A stretch of DNA of 64,000 nucleotides from Taeniopygia guttata. Lineage: Eukaryota; Chordata; Aves; Passeriformes; Estrildidae. Under the pieces are notes generated by a model. It had not been told where the DNA came from, made no database searches, and saw only the letters and a list, made by a program, of their open reading frames with translations. The translations under genes and the position numbers were made by a program. The stretch is taken from positions 98,729,501-98,793,500 of the forward strand of contig NC_133026.1 in the NCBI RefSeq assembly GCF_048771995.1, in the 5' to 3' direction. Shown here piece after piece: positions 47,201-57,310 of the stretch; the stretch's first letter is position 1, and each line of letters begins with the position of its first letter.

Positions 47201-50200
47201 AGCCAGAAAGTTTCTCGCTATTCTTCACATGAAACTTTCCCTCTAAAAGTTAAGCTTCCTACTCACTAACCTATTCATTAGGTTCTCTTCCAGTTCAGCA
47301 TCACAGCTAGATAGAGAATTTACATTAAAACCCAATTTTGCCCCCAAGATTAGAAAATTGATCATCAACATTTTTCATATAAATTTCAGCTATCAGCATG
47401 CTCTAGGACCATTTCCAGAAGCCTGTGAAAATGTTTAATAACTAACTGACATTAAACAATATGCAAAAATATCTTAATAATCTAGCATTGCATTTAATTG
47501 AATATTTTAATAAAAACTTAATTAAGGTTCCCACATTTGTACTTAGGGGCTATCCTGAACTCAATACCATTCAAATCCCATTAGTGCTAATGGCTTAATG
47601 CAATATGTGGAGAATATAAAACACATAAAATTTACTTTTAATAAGTCATTCATCCTACATTAAATGTAAAACTATTATTAAAAACACATTAAAGAGGATT
47701 AACCACTAGTATTACAAGAAATGTTTTTAATAATCAGTTGATATTTATTTAGTTTATAGTACTGTCTAATCATTACACAATTATGGCTTTATAATTCCCC
47801 TCTAAATCTTAGGAAAATGAAATGTCTATCTGGAAACATTAATTTAAAATGTTACCAAAAATCATATTTTAATGTCATTGGGTCCATTTTTTAATTTTCT
47901 TGTATTTTCTTCTATTTTTTTATTTTTTAAGGGAGAGAGAGGCAAAAGTCTTACTGTAAGAATATTCAAGCAAAGAAACTTAATTTAGAGAAACAAGATA
48001 GCAAGTACACACTAGATGATCAGAAGAAGCAGGTGTTTTTTTAATGCAAAGAAACCTGTATTTAAGTGAAAACAATCTGTCTTCTTAACATAAAATTTTA
48101 ACAAATAAAGATTAATTAGCAGATAGTTATCAGGGAAAGGGAAAGGGGATGACAAATTGGACAGAATGCAGGTAGGGAATGTGTCAGACAGCTGAGTTTT
48201 GGACATGGAAAACTTTTCAAGTCCTCAAAAATAAAATAGAAATATTGAATTTATAATGTTTCTATTTAATGTCTTTGAAAGGATGGTGGAAAAACAGAAA
48301 AAGAAGAGTATTATTGGAGAAGAGGGACTTATCATGGACCAACTATGGATCATTTCCATTTGTCACACTTCTGTTCTAAAACCTTTTTCGGGTGTCTTCT
48401 AATCACTTCTTTAATTTCTTCATATTGTCTCACACAAAACCACATATTGCCACATCTTTCCTCTTGATAGACAAAACTGAACTTACCTCTTAGGAATTAA
48501 AACAGCTTCTCTGACAAAGGCCAGTGAATAGTGACTGATAAAAGGCCAAATGAAAAAGCATGAAAAAACATAGTTTAAAGTGCCATAAAACACATCCCCA
48601 CATTTTGGGTATCTTGAACATTTTGATGAGTGTTACATGAGATAATAGACATGGGAACCTGTAGTCAGTACAACCACACACTAAATGTAGAGGGCTACAC
48701 TCCACCATGGAATATGCTACTGCACACAGGACTAGTCAGAGCTAATGGAAACACCTATATATTGCTTTATAATTATCCTTGCAAATCCACTCCCACTAAG
48801 TGACGGAAAAGCTCTGAGGATAGCTTGGAAATATGTATTCAAACAATTTATATGGTATGCAGACTCTGACCTTAAGTCTAATGAAGCCAATGCTCATCTC
48901 CTCATTGACATGGGAAGAGTACAAGTCACAAATAATGCCACATGCCTGGAGGGTATTAATCCCTTTAATGAGCTACGGTTGTACTTAAAAGAAGAAAGAA
49001 AAAATTAAAAATAAAAGAGAGGGTCATCTTTGACTGCAATCTTTTGATTTCACCTATTGATATTGTCCTAATATTAAAGTTATTTAAACATTTTAATTGC
49101 TTACATTGCAAACACATAAGGCCTTGAAATACAGGATATTAATGAGACTTCTTATTATTTGGCCACAGCATCTTATGAAATCTATGTGATTTAGCTGCAT
49201 TTGGAGAGAGGTTATCTCTTAAGCTTCAAGATAATTCAAAGTTGCTCCTTTTACTTGTTTTATTTATGTGAAATTCTAGACACCTCCTCAAAAAAGATAG
49301 AAAGATCCATTTCCAATCCAAGAATTATACCTGAATCTCAAATCATTGAAACATACTCATTTTCACTTTGAAATATGAATATTACTTCAACTACATTTTA
49401 TTTTTTTTTAATAATAAATACTCTGAGATTGTTGTGGTTCTTTCTTAGACAATCCGTATCATTCACCTCAGTAATGCTGCTTTTTCATTTCATGGTACCA
49501 TCTTCCTCTTTGTGATGGTCAGACCCTCATGGAGTTCTTTATACAATTAACTATTGAAAAGACATTTTGCATCAAAATTTCACTTGATTTCAGATTATTT
49601 TTCTGCTGAAGTATCAAAAATAGCTGAGCGTTAAATCAGTTTAGATGGAGTTATGTATACTAAATGTTAAACATAACATTTTGTGTGTAAAACACCAAAT
49701 TGTGAACAATTCAAAAAGAATTTGAAAATAAAACCTCGACATTGGACTCTCTTGTGTATGAGTGGAAGACACAGGAAAAGGAAGGAAGAGCAATGTTTGG
49801 GAAGGCACCCATAGTCAGTTATTGTCTCTATCCTTTTATGAAGCAGCAATTCAGAGGCACGCCCTCATTCACTAATGTCCAGTCATGAGATCCTCTAATT
49901 AGTTCTAAGAGATTTTTCTCCTTTCCTTCTGGTTGATGTTGGTCTGCTTCCATCAGAAGAGATGGAAATCCCTTGACACATAAAACAAATATCCAAAAAG
50001 ATGACAGAATTCAAAATTGCTTAGTGCCTTGTAGTGGTCTTCTCTGTTAAAAATTTTTACTTTAACATAGTCAACTATAAGCAAAGAATAAAATATAATA
50101 AAGATAATAATTTTTAAAAAGAAAATGCTATGGAATAGTATGTTAAGTGTTTCCCAATCCACTGTGTCTGCTAAAATTTACTCGTAGGTACTTAAAAAAT

Positions 50201-50300
50201 TTGCCTGAGGCAACCTCTACACATTTACCGTGGTTTTTAGAACTATCACAGGGAATGTGAAAGCTGTCAAATAAATGCCAGTCTTTAAAGAAAGTAAAAG
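41291..50300. other. Long non-genic AT-rich interval
   Basis: Nine kilobases without a recognisable gene or dispersed repeat. Plus-strand frames at 43154-43426 and 43488-43793 (90 and 101 codons) lie in a somewhat GC-richer patch (43150-43790) but show no family motif. An AAAC microsatellite occurs at 44944-44966. The stretch 47400-47780 is dense in TTAAT/ATTAA words with CATTAGTGCTAATGG-like symmetry and resembles AT-rich conserved non-coding DNA in texture only. Confidence 0.6.
44944..44966. repeat. AAAC microsatellite
   Basis: Five or so AAAC units following AAAAAACC. Similar short AAAC tracts occur at 63109-63139 and, on the opposite strand, at 23521-23590. Confidence 0.8.
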
Positions 50301-50304
50301 AGGG

Positions 50305-50745
50305 CATCACGCAGGTCTATGAGGGCCAGTGGCTCTGTGGGGCCAGAGTCCATGGGGGCTATCCATAGTTCCATCAAGGAAGGGGCCCATCCCACCTACC
50401 CAGGTGGAAGAAGGGAAGACAGGGAGCCCTGGGGCAGCCCGAGCCCTGGTCATTCAGCACCTCCCTGGGGACAGGAGCAGGCCTGGCAGGGACATGGGAA
50501 TGCAGGCTGGTCTAAATCAGCAGAGCCCATGTCCAGGCAGGGCAGGGCTGTGGGAGCTGGACATGTGCCATCCTGGGGTGCCACTGTGGCAAAGGCTGGT
50601 GGCTGAGATGGGGTCCTGAGCCAGGGTCCTGAGCCCTGGGTGAGATTAGGGAGTCTCACAGCTGAGCAGGGCCAGTCAGGACTGGAGTAGCCTCAAGGAC
50701 ACAACACATTAAATAGCCTCTTCAATGAGACCCCAGGCACCATTT
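50305..50745. other. GC-rich insert-like segment (unidentified)
   Basis: A sharply bounded block far richer in G+C than the AT-rich DNA on both sides, with GGCAGGG, GGGGACAGG and CCTGAGCC words and a local near-duplication (GGGTCCTGAGCCAGGGTCCTGAGCCCTGG near 50609-50640). Open frames of 95-96 codons on the plus strand and 69 on the minus strand follow from composition. The abrupt edges suggest a transposed segment such as an LTR piece, but I cannot match it to a family. No target duplication or terminal repeat was found. Confidence 0.4.
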
Positions 50746-51347
50746 TGCAAACCACTGTCTTAAGTCAGGCAAAAACAGCCAAGCGAACAACTGGAGCATG
50801 TAAGCCAAAAGAGGTGGATAAAAACCTTGAGGACACAATTATCAGTTGTTCAAGAGCTCTTTTATGAGGATAAGCTGAATGTTTTCCTAGCACATGAGAC
50901 CATAAAATAGCAAATACACTGATTAAACATAGAGAAGAGACTATAGAGGAATGTATTCAAATGTAACAAAAGTGATCTTCAGATACAGCAGAAATGGTCT
51001 GGAAAACACAGGTCATACTGAAAAAGAATATGTTCAGTGTACAACACTGAAACTATGATGTGCTTGTTACTGCAAAACATAGATATACATCATTCTAGGC
51101 TTTATAAAAAATATTTTAGTCCATGAGACTCCTCAAATTATTGTTTATGTCATATTCCGAATATACTATATTTACTGAAGTTATATATTTAGTTTAGGTA
51201 GTGTAATTTCTATAGTTTCCCCCCTCCACGCAGCCCCCCGAATGAATCCGACTAGCTCAGAGATATGGGGCTGTAAGGGGAGGAATTCCAGGAGAGGGAA
51301 AAGTATTCAAAAGAGGCTCTTACCCCAGGGAAGTTGGAACAGCTCTC

Positions 51348-51353
51348 TTTATT
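51348..51353 (-). terminator. LTR AATAAA polyadenylation signal
   Basis: TTTATT on the plus strand, AATAAA on the minus, followed in minus orientation by GAGAGCTGTTCC. Its spacing from the TATA box fits a short R region. Confidence 0.55.
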
Positions 51354-51408
51354 CTGTGGTGTCCATGGAGAGCGGGGCAAAAGAGAAAGAGCAGGAAGTT
51401 TCAGGGGT

Positions 51409-51416
51409 CTATATAG
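51409..51416 (-). promoter_or_regulatory. LTR TATA box
   Basis: CTATATAG, palindromic, about 60 bases upstream of the LTR's AATAAA in minus orientation. The placement is right for the U3 promoter of a short LTR. Whether it is active is unknown. Confidence 0.55.
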
Positions 51417-51791
51417 GTTTTGGACAGGGTGGGCTTTCCTGGCTCCCCGCCAACCCCGTTGGGGCAGGAAGGAGGATCTAGGGGTCATCATGATCAGAGC
51501 CACAGAGGCCCTAGGAAAGGGGGGCAAAAGGGTGTCCAGGAGCTCACCGTAACAAGGTAGAACCTTCAGGACCAACAAAGGAAAGCCTAGCTCAAAGCAA
51601 CATTCTCTCTGATTTTAGGATTCTGGGATTTGCTAAAGAAGCCCAAATTTTTCCACCAAGTAGCAACTCTGCATTCTGATCATTTGGTGTCCTGTTGTAG
51701 ATTCACAGGTTCCCTGGAAGGCATGAGTTTTGTAGGAACATTTGTGCAGTTGCTGGTAGAAGTCTGGAAATGTGCATTTAAGACTGGGCAT

Positions 51792-51810
51792 GGGGGGGTG
51801 GGGGGGAGGG
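51792..51810 (+). repeat. G-rich run with G-quadruplex potential
   Basis: G7-T-G7-A-G3. The two G7 runs can each provide two G-triplets, so a four-tract quadruplex is possible on the plus strand. It lies about 190 bases to the right of the solo LTR and is not part of it. Confidence 0.65.
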
Positions 51811-51967
51811 TGAAAGGCAAAATTAGGCATGGTAAATAAAGGACATGTCACCTCAATATATTGTAAATCCACTAAGTTATCAAAAAAAGGCAAATAAAAA
51901 CAGCTTTTTTCATGGGTAAGAAGTGACACAATTTATCTCCCAAAGACCAGTCTGACATCCGATCATG

Positions 51968-52013
51968 AAACCTTACGTACATTTATGTAGAAACCTTATG
52001 TACATATGCGTAC
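51968..52013. repeat. Two-copy 23-base tandem duplication
   Basis: The word AAACCTTACGTACAT (51968) recurs as AAACCTTATGTACAT (51991), and the following ATTATGTAG/ATATGCGTAC-like bases also align. It is a diverged local duplication. Confidence 0.7.
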
Positions 52014-55000
52014 TCTGACCCATGAAGAACTGGACTGAAGATGATCTATTGCAATTCTAGAAGAGATACAGTAATGCAATGAAAGATGGAGAACATGATA
52101 AAAAAATACCATGAGTTCAGTTTTTGCATGCATCATATCATTTCACTATTTTATTTTCTTCTCTCTCTTGTAAGAAAAGACCTGATGTTCCCTCTGCTTA
52201 TAGAATCACATTTTCCACTGACATGGTCAGATTTTTGTGGGAGAATTGGTGAAACAAAACTACTGCAAATTGGAAGATAAAAGATAGCAAATATTCATTA
52301 TTGCTTGTTAATTGGTAGACACACAAGGAGGATGTTAAAAAAGATGGCTTGTGAACATATAATACAAGTATTTTTTTGGGTTTTGGCACAAATGTTCTCA
52401 CTGCTGGTTGTTGAAAGATGTCATTCTGCTGCCACTCAGATGGGTATGCCAATACTAAGGGTCTTTTTGATGAGCTGGAACAAGGCTGTAGTGATTTGTC
52501 TGCCACATGCTGGCTTCTTCTCTTCATGATTTTTAAATTCTCTCTTGGCCCCAACATTATATGTAAGTCTAATGAACTTCCATCCAGATCTCTACAGAAT
52601 GTAAGTGGGTCTGACAGCTTTATACTGCTTATGTGGATAAAAACTCCTAAACATGGAGACAAATTGAAATATTATGAACATAAACAAACAGTTTGCCAGC
52701 TACTAGCTAGAAGAACTAGTCATGGTTGAGAATTATAATTTAAAACCAGGCGCAGAAAACAAAAGGCTTTTGGGGAAAAGTGTGCAGAAAAATCCTGTAT
52801 AAAATTAAGGAAGTTTTTCCTTTAAGCATGCCAAGAAACTAATTAAAATAGAAATTGCAGGCCAACAGTGGAATGAGTCTGAAAGGAAAGTTAATATAGG
52901 AAACTAGGATTACTTTTGAGTACTATATATCACAGGCTAATACCTGGGTCAAATACTGGTTCTAACAAAAGATGGATCTATTTTTCATTTCATAGCTCTG
53001 TTAAGTGTTGTTTAATAAAACTCCTTTGCAGAATCAAATTATGTTAAACCACTTGGATTTTATAAAAAAGAAAAAAAAAAGTGAAATTTAATTATATTTT
53101 TAATGAATTGATAAGCAAATATGAATGCCATCTAAAGAAAGATAGAAGATATAATTGTTTAGAATTTCTTGGTCATTTTTGTAATGCATTCCATGTTCTA
53201 GTCAGAAGTGGCAGAATTCTTCTGAGCTGTTCACAAAAAAAAAAGTGGAGTTGTATGAATACGCATTTTCTGTGTAATGTTCACTCATTAGTTCTAAGTT
53301 TATAATAGAAAAGTTCTGGATTGTATTGGTGGTGACCAGATTTTATAAGAATCTTCTCTTGAATTAAAGGACATTTAGGCTCCTACTGTTTTCTTACCAT
53401 CTCCATTCATCTACTTCTCCAAAGAGAGAAACAAGAAAGTGTCATGTAAAAAGTTGTGCTCAAAAGTTTTCTGTTTCTAGTCCCAGGAATGAGTGAGTAA
53501 CAACTGACCTTTTTTATTATCTGGAACTAACAGAATTTCCATATTTTGTTTTATTAAAAGTTTTTGGTCATGCTTGGTTTCAATAAAGTGGCTTTCATTT
53601 GAGTGAAATTTCATCATCTCTCACTGTATCTCCCACACAAATTATTTTGGGTGTCCTACATTCCACAACAGCAATGATGAGAAGGGCTGACCCTCAAGCC
53701 CCCGGGTAAAGGCACACTGCTGAGATGTGAAATATAAATTTCAGGTTCTTGCTCTGCCTCCTCCCAGACAGGAACTAGACCCACTGTTTCTCACATCTCA
53801 TAGAAACATCTTACCCACCAGACTTTCAGCTATGTTGGATGTCATTTGCTCTCAAAATAACATAAAATGGTTTAATGATACACTTTTTTATAGTGTAAAA
53901 ATAATTATTGCAGAGATGTTTTATAAAGACAACTTTATGTGAAGACTTCTAACCCCTCACTCAGCTGTTGTCTGATAGCATCAACATTATGCTTCTGCTG
54001 GATAGAGAGGAAATTATTTAGTTCATCTGTCAGGAAATACAGACAATCCTCCTTCTTTCTTTAGTACTTGCTCTCTGGGGCAAGGAAGAGCAGGACTTTG
54101 TCACTTTAAACCACAAATACATAAACTATATGAAATCCAGACATTTGTTCATCATCTATCTCCCTGCCTCCCTTGCTGTTGCATACCTGGCTAATCCACT
54201 TTCCAGTGCTGGGTCACAGCAGTAGCCTCCATGCAGCCATTCAAAGTGCTGTGCAGAGATAAATGTCTGCCAGCATTGCTATCCACTTGTTGGTTCTAGG
54301 TGTTCTCTGCCAGGGAGTTTAAAAAGTGAGCAACCTTCCCTGCCAGTTGCCTTGATTCCATGGCAGCCACTCTTTCTACCACTAAGCATCGGTTAGTGTT
54401 TTCATTGTAAACTCCTGTTTTCAAGAGTTTAGGGATTGGCATAAATTGTTATTTTATCAGAAAAATAAAAGATCTGGATCTTTCTCTTTTCAGCTGCTTA
54501 AAAGAAAATAGCAAAGTCTTCCAACATTCAAACAAAAACAAAGGAAAAACAACTAAAATTATTAGAGCTTGCCATGGAGTCTGAATGGCACTTCAGTGCC
54601 AGTTCCTACCCTTCTGATATCTCAAGAAGGGAAAATTAGGTACACAAGTGATTTAGTGACAGGATACAGCAGTTCAGCTCCTGACCTCATTCCTGCTTTT
54701 ATCTGATGCTATGGCAGAAGATAAAAATTGCACTTCTAAAATGTAGAAAGCTGTGCACACTGGCGAGTGAGAGAGGTAATCAAAGTAACAGGTGATGGAT
54801 AAAGATGGAAGTGGAAAATGATTGAAGAAGAAGGTACCACATGTTAGGTATAAAGGCAGCAAGGCAGAAGAGCTGAACCAGAGTGAAGTGACTATAGATG
54901 AGTTGGATTGATTGTTGAATTGTTAGCACTAAGAAAAAAAATTGATATTGTCAGCAGTGACAGATAATGGTACTAAAAGAGGATCATAGAACACATTACC

Positions 55001-55857
55001 AGAATTTCATTTTTGGCCATGATAGTGGGACATTTTCCTTAGGGACATAAGTTAGAGGAAAGAAATGACATTTTAGAGTCAATGAAAGAAAGTTGGAATC
55101 AGTAAAGTAGCTTTTACTATCACTGAAGCAAGGCTGGTTTTATTCTTTTCTTCACACTGAAATCCTAAACAAAACGTGATTTTGAGGATAATAGACTTGA
55201 GAAAGGACACTGTGCGGGCCATACTATCCTGATAGGTAAATCAAGGAGATTGTTGACTGTTGACTTGAACAGAATAAGAAGGACTAGGAAAACAATAAGC
55301 ACTTTTGAAAATCAGATGAGTCTAATAAACGGAAGGATTTTATGTCTGAGATGGTGTGGAATGACTTCTCCAGTCATTTCTAGACATCATTACCTCCCCT
55401 CATTTCTATCACACAGAATAAACAGATTAAAATCTTATTTATTTGCCTGTGGATAATTCTTTGGCTCAGAAAATGAAGGATGTCTAACCAAATTGAGGCA
55501 CACTATCTCTCTCTTTATTCTGCTTTTAGGACTTGGGCCAAAGCTGGCACTTTGTCAAGATCAATGTCTCACATGTGCCAGGGATATCTGACCTCTTTAG
55601 TCACATATTAACTCTGTTCCATCACTGTCAATCACGAGTCTTCAATTGCAGCATAGCAAGCATCAAGAGAACTGTCTATATTCATGATAAAACAGCTTTG
55701 TGGTGAAAAGAACAAGGCTGTGAAAAGTCGTCTCACATTATGCCTCAGAGGCACACTAAGACCAGAACAGCAGAAATAGTTACAGCTGAACTATGCCAAA
55801 AAAAGATGGTTCCACAAGAAAAAATACCTGAAAAAATTGTTCAGCAAGACAAATAAA
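52014..55857. other. Non-genic interval with one patch of overlapping open frames
   Basis: At 52198-52729 three frames are open together: 154 codons minus (52198-52662), 103 codons plus (52418-52729) and 74 codons plus (52305-52529). None contains a motif I recognise and no coherent splice sites were found, so I do not call a gene. A somewhat GC-richer patch at 53960-54370 is also unidentified. The rest is unique AT-rich sequence. Confidence 0.55.
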
Positions 55858-56181
55858 AATGCATAAATATCTGAAGGGAGATACAAAGACAGGCTCTTTG
55901 TCATGATACCCAGTGGCAGGAAAGATGCAATGGGCACAGCCTGAAAATAGGAGGCTGCCTCTGAATATGAGGAAATAATTTTTTAGGGTGATTAAGCAGT
56001 GGCATAAATTGTCAGGGATGTTGTAGAGTTGAATATATTCAGGTTGAATATATTCAAAAGCTGTCTGAACACAATACTGGTCAACCAGCTGTCAGTGCCC
56101 CAGACTGAACAGGCTTTGAACATGATGACCTCCAGAAGTCCCTTTCAACTTCAGCTGTTCTGTAGTTCTGTAATTCTGTTA
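55858..56181 (+). mobile_element. CR1 LINE 3' fragment, plus strand
   Basis: Diverged CR1 3' end. The last bases are three octamers TTCTGTAG, TTCTGTAA and TTCTGTTA (56158-56181), preceded by TGACCTCCAGAAGTCCCTTT (56126-56145), a CR1 hallmark, and by ATTCAAAAGCTGTCTGAACAC and GCCTCTGAATATGAGGAA segments matching the end of ORF2 and the 3' untranslated region. Several stops interrupt the former reading frame. A 16-base internal duplication (GTTGAATATATTCAG) lies near 56028-56058. It is more diverged than the copy at 40.7 kb, so it may be older. Confidence 0.88.
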
Positions 56182-56560
56182 CAAAATATTGAGTTGTTTT
56201 GTGCTAGGTTTGATAAATAGCCTAAAATTCTTGTGACAAGATGTTCAGTAGTCCTAAATGGAGAGCTATTGGCAAAATCCCTAATCACTGTAGAGTTTCA
56301 CAATAACTCTAAGGATGCCAGAAGCCAGCCTAAGCTGTGAACAAAAGAAGTATCTCCATCTTCAGGCACTTGTTCCCATCTTCACACCTTCTCTCCCTTG
56401 TGTGCCCACAAAGCATCGATGCAGCGCTGCAGTCAGGAAGAGTATGGAAACTCTTTTAGAAAAATTGTTATTTTGGCAGCAGCAGTTTCCAACACAAAAT
56501 AAGAGTTCTGAGAAAGTTTTTGACAGGATTAAGGGCAGAAGAATATATTTCTACTTTCAG
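56182..56560. other. Non-genic; short plus-strand frame
   Basis: A 111-codon plus-strand frame (56315-56650) opens here. It has no recognisable motif, overlaps no splice-like context and begins shortly after the CR1 tail, so I regard it as chance. Confidence 0.5.
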
Positions 56561-57310
56561 TGTGAAGTCATTTCTAAGTCATTCCTCAATTACCTTCAAG
56601 AGTTCGGATCAGCTTACAAATCAGTACCTGCCGGCAGCGCTCCATTGTAGCTGTTAATTCATGCTTTCGCATCTGTTACATTAGCATGCCAAAAGAACTT
56701 ACAACCTCCTTGAAATTTCCTTCAGCATAGTTTGAGCATAATTGAATATTAAGAGATCAAAATTTAATTTCTGTATTTTCTTAACCAAATCTATTCAAAT
56801 ATGCCCTATGCACTAGCCCCCTTGGAGTATTAGGCGTAGAACAAGGTCAGAACTTTTACAACCAAACATTTTTGAGTGACATATAAACAAAGAAAGGTTG
56901 GAACCTTTTCTTTCTTTAAAAACATGAAAAGCCCAAATGTTTCTAAGCAATTTAACATCCGCTGGGCCATGCTGCCACCTGTCAATCTAGTAACCCCTTC
57001 TTAAATTTATAAGGACACCCAAAGAATAGTTGAGTTAAAAATATCCTTCATCTAACTATATTTCATTCTAATTAAAAGCATGTAGTCATTAAAGACGAAA
57101 AAAAACAATTAGAATAAGGTCCTGAATAGACAGCAAGGCTGCCTGTGCTGTCTAGGTGCACATTTATAAGCGCTTTCATTACATGGGGATCAAATCCTTT
57201 CGTTAAATATTCTCATTTAAAACCAATTTGCATAAATAAGGGCTCATTTCTCAAAGAGCGCACTCATTCAAAGAAAATTAGATTTCACTTGGAAACACAC
57301 ACACAACTCC
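56560..57310. promoter_or_regulatory. Candidate conserved non-coding/enhancer-like block
   Basis: A balanced, repeat-free block with several binding-site-like words: GCCACCTGTCAATC (an E-box joined to a PBX/MEIS-like core, about 56974-56987), CCAATTTGCATAAAT (octamer-like, near 57223), TAAGCGCTTTCATTACATGG (57168), and CpG-bearing CTGCCGGCAGCGCTCC (56628-56643). CpG retention in a CpG-poor window hints at constraint. No coding frame is convincing. Conservation must be tested by alignment. Confidence 0.25.

Larger units (their letters stand above)
51208..51608 (-). mobile_element. Compact ERVK-like solo LTR, minus strand
   Basis: Read on the minus strand, the element starts TGTTGCTTTGAGCTAGGC at 51602, has a TATA box CTATATAG at 51409-51416 and an AATAAA signal at 51348-51353 about 60 bases downstream, and ends in a G-rich U5 (near 51214). 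That is the U3-R-U5 order and spacing of a short retroviral LTR of about 390 bp. Candidate 6-bp target duplications TTCTAT (51208-51213) and TTCTCT (51603-51608) differ at one base; 6 bp is usual for class II (ERVK-like) elements. The 3' terminus reads ACT instead of the usual CA. No internal viral genes adjoin, so this is a solo LTR. Family is inferred from architecture, not from a database match. Confidence 0.7.

Noticed and set aside
50319..50659. 95-, 96- and 69-codon frames in the GC-rich segment
   Set aside because: Low stop frequency is expected at this composition, and frames on both strands are equally open.
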